Shown piece after piece: positions 1 through 6,009 of a DNA stretch of 7,297 nt (positions are counted from its first letter, which is position 1; every line of letters begins with the position of its first letter). The notes beneath the pieces are model-generated. The model did not search any database. It saw nothing but the letters and a program-made list of their open reading frames with translations, and was not told where the DNA came from. The stretch is from assembly GCF_943913055.1 (NCBI RefSeq), contig NZ_CALTWS010000135.1, positions 1 to 7,297 on the forward strand, in the 5' to 3' direction. Made by a program: the position numbers and the translations under genes. The stretch comes from an uncultured Brevundimonas sp. (GTDB lineage: Bacteria > Pseudomonadota > Alphaproteobacteria > Caulobacterales > Caulobacteraceae).

Positions 1-1658
1 CCGACGGTCGCCTGGACAATCTGTACCAGACCACGGGCGAGCAGACTGGTAACATCATGCTCACAGCCGCCCTGGCCCCGGTAAAACAGGGCGAAACTCT
101 CAGCCGAGACTTCGTCCTCGGCTTCGGTGCCAGCCAAGAGGCGGCCGAGCGGCAGGCGAGCGCGACCTATGCAACCGGCCTCGACACCGTCCTGGCCAAC
201 TTCAATGGCGAAGGCTCCGCTGTCGGCTGGGAAGACTACGTCGCCTCCCTGACAGACCTGCCGCGCATCGCCGAACAGTCCACCGACGGTGGCAGGCTGG
301 CCTATGCCTCGGCCCTGATGCTGAAGGTGCAGGAGGACCGCACCCATGCCGGGGCGCTGATCGCCAGCCTGTCCAACCCTTGGGGCGACACGGTCGATGC
401 GACCAATCCTTCGACCGGCTACAAGGCCGTCTGGCCGCGCGACTTCTATCAGGTGGCCATGGCCATGCTGGCGCTGGGCGACACCGAGACGCCGTTGGCC
501 GCCTTCCGCTACCTGCCGCAGGTGCAGGTCCGCGCCGACACGCCCGGCAATACGGGGGCCACCGGCTGGTTCCTACAGAAGACCTGGGTCGACGGCACCA
601 TCGAATGGGTCGCGGTCCAGCTGGATCAGACCGCGATGCCCATCATGCTGGGTTACAAGCTCTGGAAGGCCGGTCTGGTCTCCGACGCCGAAATGGCGGG
701 CATGTATACCCGCATGATCAAGCCTGCCGCCGACTTCCTGGTCGAGGGCGGCAAGCTGGGGCTGAACTGGAACGACCGCACCGTCACCCCGCCCTGGACC
801 CAGCAGGAGCGGTGGGAGGAGCAGGAGGGCTACTCCCCCTCCACCACCGCCGCTGTCATCGCGGGTCTGGTCACCGCCGCCGAGATCGCGCGTGCGTCCG
901 GCGACACCGCATCGGCCGAACGCTATCTGGCCACGGCCGACGACTATGCGGGCAAGATCGAAAGCCGCATGTTCACGACCGAGGGTTCGCTGGGCGACGG
1001 CAAATACTTCGTCCGCATCACCCGAAATGAGGACCCCAACGACCGCGCTCCGATCGGTGAGGCCAATGCCCAGCAGGGCTTGCCTGAGGACCAGATCGTC
1101 GACGGCGGCTTCCTGGAACTGGTCCGCTATGGCGTGCGGCCGGCCGATGCGCCCTCGATCGTCGCCACCCTGCCCGAATATGACGACCAGACGCGCGAGG
1201 ATCGGCTGCGCGTCCGCTATGACCTGAACGGTGTTCCGGCCTGGCGTCGTTATGGCAACGACGGCTATGGCGAGAATGTCGAGACCGGCAACGGCTATGG
1301 CGTCGGCGGCATGACCCCCGGCCAGCGCGGCCGGGTCTGGCCCTTCTTCACCGGCGAGCGCGGGCACTATGACCTGGCCCTCGCCCTGCAGTCTGGCGCG
1401 CAGGATACGACGGCCATCCGCGACACCTATGTCCGTGGCATGGAATCCTTCGCCAATGGCGGCCTGCTGCTGCCGGAACAGGTCTGGGACGGGGTCGGCA
1501 ATCCTACGGCCTATGACTACCAGCCCGGCCAGGGCACCAACTCGGCCACGCCGCTGGCCTGGACCCATGCGGAATACATCAAGCTGCTGCGCTCGCTCGC
1601 CGACCGCAAGGTCTGGGACCGCTACGATCCCGTAGCCGAGCGCTACAGCGCGAAGTAA
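1..1658 (+). CDS. Glucoamylase (glucan 1,4-alpha-glucosidase), GH15 family, 5'-truncated by the window
   Basis: The enzyme removes glucose from non-reducing ends of starch, maltodextrin or related alpha-glucans by an inverting mechanism, probably outside the cytoplasm. The reading frame is open from the first complete codon (position 3), so the in-frame ATG at 57 is internal; 551 residues are visible. Bacterial members with this layout usually have about 780-820 residues, so roughly 250 residues and any signal peptide lie upstream. The first part (to about position 260, with SRDFVLGFGAS) resembles the end of the glucodextranase-type N-terminal beta-domain. The (alpha/alpha)6 catalytic domain follows: WPRD at 432-443, RWEEQEG at 810-830 where the first Glu after Trp (816-818) should be the general acid, GRVWPFFTGERGHYDLAL near 1329-1380, LPEQVWD at 1470-1490 whose Glu (1476-1478) should be the general base, and PLAWTHAEYIKLL near the end. 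Both catalytic acids are present, so it looks active. It ends with TAA and converges on the next gene. Glucodextranase is an alternative specificity. Confidence 0.95.
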   Translation, partial: DGRLDNLYQTTGEQTGNIMLTAALAPVKQGETLSRDFVLGFGASQEAAERQASATYATGLDTVLANFNGEGSAVGWEDYVASLTDLPRIAEQSTDGGRLAYASALMLKVQEDRTHAGALIASLSNPWGDTVDATNPSTGYKAVWPRDFYQVAMAMLALGDTETPLAAFRYLPQVQVRADTPGNTGATGWFLQKTWVDGTIEWVAVQLDQTAMPIMLGYKLWKAGLVSDAEMAGMYTRMIKPAADFLVEGGKLGLNWNDRTVTPPWTQQERWEEQEGYSPSTTAAVIAGLVTAAEIARASGDTASAERYLATADDYAGKIESRMFTTEGSLGDGKYFVRITRNEDPNDRAPIGEANAQQGLPEDQIVDGGFLELVRYGVRPADAPSIVATLPEYDDQTREDRLRVRYDLNGVPAWRRYGNDGYGENVETGNGYGVGGMTPGQRGRVWPFFTGERGHYDLALALQSGAQDTTAIRDTYVRGMESFANGGLLLPEQVWDGVGNPTAYDYQPGQGTNSATPLAWTHAEYIKLLRSLADRKVWDRYDPVAERYSAK

Positions 1659-1660
1659 AT

Positions 1661-1797
1661 CTCCCTCCCCTTCATGGGGAGGGATGTCGGCGCAAAGCGA
1701 CGACAGGGTGGGGTGTGTTCAGCCGGAGCAAGACCGTGCTGCGGCTCCCCACCCGCCTTCGCCTTCGGCTCAACCACCTTCCCCCGTCGGGGAGGGA
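1661..1797. repeat. Palindromic intergenic repeat element (REP/BIME-like) between convergent genes
   Basis: This element fills nearly all of the 147-bp gap between two converging stop codons. A perfect 9-bp hairpin lies at the left edge (TCCCTCCCC 1662-1670, loop TTCAT, GGGGAGGGA 1676-1684). A near-identical right-edge hairpin pairs 1777-1784 with 1789-1796 around a CGTC loop, with one G-T pair. The right arm GGGGAGGGA (1789-1797) exactly repeats 1676-1684, so it can also pair with 1662-1670 and close the whole element. In the centre GGGTGGGG (1706-1713) pairs with CCCCACCC (1747-1754), continuing inward as AGCCG/CGGCT (1721-1725 with 1742-1746) and AGCA/TGCT (1727-1730 with 1737-1740). No T-run follows any stem, so these are not canonical intrinsic terminators, although the position would suit a bidirectional transcript end. 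Elements with such CCCTCCCC/GGGGAGGG termini are, from memory, dispersed in Caulobacterales genomes; copy number cannot be seen from one copy. Confidence 0.75.
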
Positions 1798-1805
1798 CAG
1801 GCCGA

Positions 1806-4800
1806 TCAGTGACTGTCGTGGCCGTGGGTGTCGCTCTCGGTCGCCGTCGTCGACACCGCCTCGCCGTCCGCGCCCGAGAACCAGAATGGCTGGCGCGGCC
1901 GCTGGCGCGGCGCGATCTCGTTCATGCCGCTGTCGTACACGCGCCCGTTGGCGATGGTGTAGGCGATGGCCGTGGTGTTGCGAATATTGTCCAGCGGATT
2001 TTCGTTCAGCACCACCATGTCGGCCAGCTTTCCGACCTCCAGCGAGCCCAGGTCACGGTCCAGACCCAGCCCCTTCGCGCCGTTCAGCGTGCCCGCGCGG
2101 ATGACCTCCAACGGGGCCATGCCGCCCTGGGCCAGGCTCCACATCTCCCAGTGCGCGGCCAGGCCTTCGCGCTGGCCATGAGCCCCGATCTGGACGTTGA
2201 CGCCCTCATTGGCCAGGCGGGTCGCCTCGCGCGCGACCGAGATGTGGTTCCATTCATTGTCCGGTGCGGTGACCGGACGACGCGCCCGGGCGTCCAGCTG
2301 ACGCCGCGGGACATACTCGGTCAGGATCGGATCGTTCCAGACCTGGCTTTCCTGATACCAGTAGTTTTCGCCATAGCTGCCGCCATAGGCCACGACGATC
2401 GTCGGGTTGTAGCTGACGTTCGTCTGACGCCATAGCTGGTGCACATCGTCATACAGCCGCGCCAGCGGGATCGAATGCTCGATCGTGGTGTGGCCGTCGA
2501 TGATCATCGACATATTGTGCTGATACAGCGATCCGCCCTCGGGCACGACGGACATGTTCAGCTGGCGCGCGGCCTCGATGACCTGCTGGCGCTGATCGCG
2601 GCGGGGCTGGTTGTAGCTCTTGACGCTCCAGGCTCCGGCCGCCTGCATGCGACGCAGGGTGGACAGGGCGTCGTCCAGGCTGTCGATCTTGGCCGTCGCC
2701 CCGCTGGTCGCGCCATAAAGGATAGTGCCGGTCGAAAAGATGCGCGGAGCCACCACGCGCCCGGCCCGGGCCAGTTCGCTGTGGGCGAAAATCTCGCTGG
2801 TGTCGGCCGAGGGGTTGTGGATCGTCGTCACCCCGAAGGCCAGCGACGCATAGTTGACCCAGCTCTGCTCCGGAATGATCTCGTCGGTGCCCATGGCCCC
2901 GTGCCAGTGACCGTCGATAATGCCGGGCATGATGGTCTTACCCGCCATGTCCATGACCGGAACGCCCGCCGGGACGGGCGTCGAGGCGGCAGGCCCAATC
3001 GCTTCGATCCGGTTGCCGTCGACGATGACGACCCCATTCTCGATCACCTCGGTGCCGTTCATGGTGATCAGTCGAGCCCCGGTCAGAGCCATCCGTCCCT
3101 GCGGCTTGTCGGCGTCGGCGGTGAAGCCGATGTTGATGCCGCGCTCGTCCGGCTTGGGCAGTTCGTCCGGCGCGCCTTCGACGAAGGTGAAGGCCTGGTT
3201 CAGGTCGCGGCTGAATAGCTCCGGCCCCAACGACCACTGCAGCCGTTGTGAATCGCCCGACCAGCTCAGCCACTCGCCGGAATCGCGCGTCACTCTCGCC
3301 TGGGGCAGTGATTTGCCGTCCGCGCTGACCGTGATCGGGCGACCCGCGGCGACGAAGGGGGCGACATAGGCATTGAACCGTTCCGTCCAGCCGATCCAGC
3401 GACCGTCAGGCGAAATGGCGAACTCATTGGCCCATTCCGAGGTTAGGTGGGTCCGCTGGTCGGCCCCATCCATGTTGACGGAGATCAGCGTGCGCTTGTC
3501 GCCGTCGCGCCCGGTCAGGAACAGCCGCTCGCCGTCCGCCCCGAACTGCGGGCCGACGCCTTCATCGGTGATGCGCACGGCCTCCCCGCCCGAGGCCGGA
3601 ACGCGATAGATGCCCGGATTGCGGCTCCACAAGGCGCTGGTCAGACCGCCCCCATCGACAGTCCGATAGACGATGGTGCGCCCGTCCGGAGAGAAGGTCG
3701 GCTCGACAAAGTGGCCGGGGTTCTGCGTGACGACGCGGCCCTCGCCGCCATTGGCAGACACCACGCGAACCGTGCCCAGCTCCTGATCGTCCCAGGTGGT
3801 GTAGACCACCGACCGCCCGTCGCGGGACCACGAGGGATAGAGCTCAAAATGGTCCGACTGGCGCGTCAGGCGACGCGGCGTACCCGTCGGCAGGTCGCGG
3901 ATCCACAGATTGCCCAGGGCCTCGAACACCACGCGCGAGCCGTCCGGCGACGGCTTGGCCCAGCGGATCATCTTCACATCGAACTGGTCCGGCGCGACAT
4001 CGACAACGGTGCGCACCGGTTCCTGGATGCGGCGCGTGTCGGCCACGTGGAATGGGATGTCGGAAACGGTGCCCGAGGCGACTTCGACCCGCTGTATACG
4101 GCCGTCCGCCCAGAAGACGATGGAGCGATTGTCCGGCGTCCAGCTGATCGCCGGATAGACGCCGTGGATGGCCCAGGTCTCCTGAAGATCGCGGTCGAGG
4201 CCGGAGAAGACCGGCGTCTCCCGTCCGGACTCGATGTCCAGCACATACAGGACCGACTGGTACCGAACGCGCCGAATGAAGGCCAGTGAGCGGCCGTCCG
4301 GCGAGGGCGTCGGGCGGATCGACCCGCCTGGACCGGTCACATAGGGCTCGATCTCCCCTGTCTCGCGGTCAAGCCGGCGGATGATGTAGATCTGGCCGTT
4401 GACGTCCTTGGAGTATTCGAAGGTATTGCCCGGCGTGGCGTCGTCGCTGAAATAGACATAGCGGCCATCGGGCGAGAACGCCGGCTCGCCCGTATCCTTC
4501 TGGGGCGTGCGGCGCTCGGTCATCTGCACCCCGCCACCGCCTGAGCGGTGATACATCCACAACTCGCCGGCCCCCAGCGACCGGGCCGAGGTGAAGTGTT
4601 TGCGCCCGATGACGAACTCGCCATCCGGCGACCATTCGGGCTGGTTCAGCAGGCGGAAGGTCTCTTTGGACACCTGGGCCGGATTCGATCCGTCGGCGTT
4701 CATGATCCAGATGTTGTCGCCGCCCGCCCGGTCCGAGGTGAAGGCGATGTGGCGCCCGTCCGGCGACCACTTCGGCTGCATGTCCCAGGCGATGCCGCTG

Positions 4801-5120
4801 GCAATCGCGCGCGCCTCCCCGCCCGCGATCGGCATCACATAGATGTCGCCCAGCAGGTCGAAAACCACGGTCTGTCCGTCCGGGCTGACATCCAGCGACA
4901 TCCAGGTGCCGCGCGTCACGTCGATGGAGATGTCGCGCGAGGGTCCGGGCGGGGCCTGCACGTCCCATTTGGCGTCGTCATCTTTGTCGGCGTCCGCCGT
5001 CGAAGCCGCGGCGGCCGTCAGGTCCTGGGCCAGCTGCGCTTCAGCAGGGGGCGGGTTCTGAGCCCACGCCGGTGCGACAACGGACAAGGAGGCGGCCGTG
5101 GCCAGGAGCAGGCGCTTCAT
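1806..5120 (-). CDS. Secreted TolB-like beta-propeller / amidohydrolase fusion protein
   Basis: This is a 1104-residue exported protein of the family joining PD40 (WD40-like) repeats to a metal-dependent amidohydrolase; the substrate is unknown, with a peptide- or amide-type bond expected. The ATG at 5118-5120 is chosen because it begins a Sec signal peptide (MKRLLLATAAS to AWA-Q, cleavage after residue 20) and has GGGGAAG at 5128-5134, seven bases upstream. Eleven SPDG-like blade motifs have their Asp at about residues 81, 121, 166, 218, 275, 330, 393, 434, 479, 529 and 572. The amidohydrolase domain spans about 677-1080: GIIDGHWHG with H738 and H740, SVKSYNQP with K834 as probable carboxylated lysine, PEGGS with E861, IEHSIP with H882, GAHGQREG with H981, and the usual LEVGKLADMVVL near the end. 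The beta-5 His and beta-8 Asp of classical members appear replaced by Glu and His. The extreme C-terminus is His-rich (HGHDSH). It is transcribed divergently from the DUF305 gene and converges on the glucoamylase gene. Confidence 0.95.
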   Translation of the reverse strand: MKRLLLATAASLSVVAPAWAQNPPPAEAQLAQDLTAAAASTADADKDDDAKWDVQAPPGPSRDISIDVTRGTWMSLDVSPDGQTVVFDLLGDIYVMPIAGGEARAIASGIAWDMQPKWSPDGRHIAFTSDRAGGDNIWIMNADGSNPAQVSKETFRLLNQPEWSPDGEFVIGRKHFTSARSLGAGELWMYHRSGGGGVQMTERRTPQKDTGEPAFSPDGRYVYFSDDATPGNTFEYSKDVNGQIYIIRRLDRETGEIEPYVTGPGGSIRPTPSPDGRSLAFIRRVRYQSVLYVLDIESGRETPVFSGLDRDLQETWAIHGVYPAISWTPDNRSIVFWADGRIQRVEVASGTVSDIPFHVADTRRIQEPVRTVVDVAPDQFDVKMIRWAKPSPDGSRVVFEALGNLWIRDLPTGTPRRLTRQSDHFELYPSWSRDGRSVVYTTWDDQELGTVRVVSANGGEGRVVTQNPGHFVEPTFSPDGRTIVYRTVDGGGLTSALWSRNPGIYRVPASGGEAVRITDEGVGPQFGADGERLFLTGRDGDKRTLISVNMDGADQRTHLTSEWANEFAISPDGRWIGWTERFNAYVAPFVAAGRPITVSADGKSLPQARVTRDSGEWLSWSGDSQRLQWSLGPELFSRDLNQAFTFVEGAPDELPKPDERGINIGFTADADKPQGRMALTGARLITMNGTEVIENGVVIVDGNRIEAIGPAASTPVPAGVPVMDMAGKTIMPGIIDGHWHGAMGTDEIIPEQSWVNYASLAFGVTTIHNPSADTSEIFAHSELARAGRVVAPRIFSTGTILYGATSGATAKIDSLDDALSTLRRMQAAGAWSVKSYNQPRRDQRQQVIEAARQLNMSVVPEGGSLYQHNMSMIIDGHTTIEHSIPLARLYDDVHQLWRQTNVSYNPTIVVAYGGSYGENYWYQESQVWNDPILTEYVPRRQLDARARRPVTAPDNEWNHISVAREATRLANEGVNVQIGAHGQREGLAAHWEMWSLAQGGMAPLEVIRAGTLNGAKGLGLDRDLGSLEVGKLADMVVLNENPLDNIRNTTAIAYTIANGRVYDSGMNEIAPRQRPRQPFWFSGADGEAVSTTATESDTHGHDSH

Positions 5121-5262
5121 TCTGGTTCTTCCCCATGGATCGGGGCGTCTCCGCTCGCAATGAAACGATGCCGCGCCCTTGAAGGCACAAAAGAGCATCC
5201 TTGCCCGAATGAAGTCCAGTCGGAACACGGATGATGACGAGCCGATCAGGGCTTGCTCCGGA

Positions 5263-5274
5263 CATCGCGCGATG
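5263..5274. promoter_or_regulatory. Perfect 12-bp palindrome CATCGCGCGATG, candidate operator
   Basis: CATCGCGCGATG equals its own reverse complement and lies in the divergent promoter region, 43 bases before the chosen DUF305 start. It fits exactly between a weak -35-like TTGCTC (5253-5258) and a weak -10-like CCTAAC (5275-5280), a common place for a repressor or spacer-binding activator site. I cannot name a regulator for it. A 12-bp palindrome in a GC-rich region of this size can also arise by chance. If translation really began at the ATG at 5272-5274, which overlaps its right end, the operator reading would be weaker. Confidence 0.3.
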
Positions 5275-5302
5275 CCTAACCTCGCGCGTAAAGCCAATCG
5301 CT

Positions 5303-5306
5303 GGAG
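5303..5306 (+). promoter_or_regulatory. Shine-Dalgarno GGAG supporting the GTG start of the DUF305 gene
   Basis: GGAG lies ten bases before the GTG at 5317-5319, an acceptable though slightly long spacing. The competing in-frame ATG at 5272 has only a loose CCGGA nearby. The GTG choice also places the signal peptide exactly at the N-terminus. Confidence 0.5.
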
Positions 5307-5316
5307 TCGTTCGCGC

Positions 5317-5985
5317 GTGAAGTCCTGTCTGGGTATCCTTCTGGCCAGTCTGATCGCGGCGCCGGCCTGGGCGCAGTCCCCTCCCATCTTCAATCCAGGT
5401 GCCCCGGGCGCGCCATCGCGCATCGTCAGTGCTGATGAGGCCGTGGCCCTGAGCCGCACGACCTTCACCCCCGGCGACGTCCAGTTCATGCAGCATATGG
5501 TCGTCCACCACGGCCAGGCCGTGGAGATGGTGGAGTTGCTCCGCGAGAAGGGGACCGATCCCAAGGTCAAGCTGATCGGCGAACGCATCGCCCTCAGCCA
5601 GGAGGCCGAGATCGAGCTGATGCGCAACTGGCTGGCCGATCGCGGTCAGGCCCTGACGATGACGGACATGCATGCAGGCCATGCGAGCATGAACCACGCC
5701 GGCCATGCAGGACATGCGATGGCCGCGTCCGACACGCCGATCATGCCCGGCATGCTGTCACCCGCCCAGATGCAGACCCTCGCCGCCGCAAACGGCCCAG
5801 AATTCGACCGTCTGTTTCTGCAAGGCATGATCCAGCACCATCAGGGTGCGCTGGACATGGTCGACGATCTGCTGGCCCAGCCCGATGCGGCCCAGGATCC
5901 GATGCTGTCGGACTTCGCCTCGTCCGTCGTCGCCGATCAGTCGGCGGAAATCCTGCGCATGCAATCCCTTCTATCCGATCTTTGA
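5317..5985 (+). CDS. Secreted DUF305 family protein with His/Met-rich linker, putative metal (copper) binding
   Basis: From the GTG start this is a 222-residue exported protein of the DUF305 family (PF03713, helical ferritin-like bundle). One characterised member, cyanobacterial CopM, binds copper in the periplasm, so metal binding is a reasonable but unproven role. The start is chosen because KSCLGILLASLIAAPAWA-Q forms a compact Sec signal peptide (cleavage after residue 20), GGAG precedes it, and codon use upstream looks non-coding; in-frame ATGs at 5179, 5209 and 5272 would add 15-46 residues. The family signature appears twice: MQHMVVHHGQAVEM at 58-71 and MIQHHQGALDM at 171-181, each with an HH pair and flanking Met. 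Between them residues 115-146 hold five His (119, 122, 127, 130, 133) and six Met (115, 118, 125, 135, 143, 146). It is first in a likely operon with the LVIVD gene 24 bases downstream and diverges from the amidohydrolase gene. Confidence 0.92.
   Translation: MKSCLGILLASLIAAPAWAQSPPIFNPGAPGAPSRIVSADEAVALSRTTFTPGDVQFMQHMVVHHGQAVEMVELLREKGTDPKVKLIGERIALSQEAEIELMRNWLADRGQALTMTDMHAGHASMNHAGHAGHAMAASDTPIMPGMLSPAQMQTLAAANGPEFDRLFLQGMIQHHQGALDMVDDLLAQPDAAQDPMLSDFASSVVADQSAEILRMQSLLSDL
5671..5719 (+). repeat. In-frame near-duplicate 16-mers encoding HAGHA in the DUF305 linker
   Basis: CATGCAGGCCATGCGA (5671-5686) recurs as CATGCAGGACATGCGA (5704-5719), 15 of 16 bases identical and 33 bases (11 codons) apart. 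Both copies are in frame; the first reads His-Ala-Gly-His-Ala and the second, at residues 130-134, His-Ala-Gly-His-Ala. This looks like a small tandem duplication that expanded the metal-ligand-rich linker. Confidence 0.7.
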
Positions 5986-6009
5986 AGCCGTCAGTTCGAA
6001 AGCGCCGCC

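Larger units (their letters stand above)
5121..5316. other. Divergent intergenic region between amidohydrolase and DUF305 genes
   Basis: This 196-bp region must hold the promoters of both divergent transcription units. Its triplets in the DUF305 frame have noticeably less G/C at third positions than the flanking genes, which supports it being non-coding. On the + strand a weak promoter-like pair, TTGCTC at 5253-5258 and CCTAAC at 5275-5280 (16-bp spacer), brackets the palindrome listed separately. On the - strand no convincing -35/-10 pair was found. No riboswitch-like or RNA-gene structure was recognised. Confidence 0.6.

Noticed and set aside
57..59. ATG at 57 as the true start of the glucoamylase gene
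   Set aside because: The frame is open to the window edge and the upstream codons already read as GH15-type protein; the residues after 57 are mid-domain with no signal peptide.
573..1568. 331-codon open frame on the - strand inside the glucoamylase gene
   Set aside because: It is antisense to a clear GH15 domain; its Gly/Ala/Arg/Val-rich composition matches no family and is the usual artefact of GC-rich coding DNA.
1662..1684. Intrinsic terminator for the glucoamylase transcript
   Set aside because: The 9-bp GC hairpin lies four bases after the stop codon, but TGTCGG follows it instead of a T-run, so it is recorded as part of the repeat element and not as a canonical terminator.
2439..4289. 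Long + strand open frames at 2439-3218 and 3447-4289
   Set aside because: Both are antisense to the well-supported propeller/amidohydrolase gene, rich in Arg, Asp, His and Gly, with no recognisable domain.
4548..5234. 228-codon + strand open frame crossing the amidohydrolase start
   Set aside because: It is antisense to the propeller N-terminus and signal peptide; it has no domain, and its end merges with the divergent promoter region.
5121..5627. N-terminal extension of the amidohydrolase up to 5627 on the - strand
   Set aside because: The extension would place the Sec signal peptide internally and run antisense through the DUF305 coding region; the ATG at 5120 has a good Shine-Dalgarno.
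5041..5715. 224-codon - strand open frame overlapping DUF305
   Set aside because: It is antisense to the conserved HH/Met motifs of DUF305 and carries no recognisable domain or signal.
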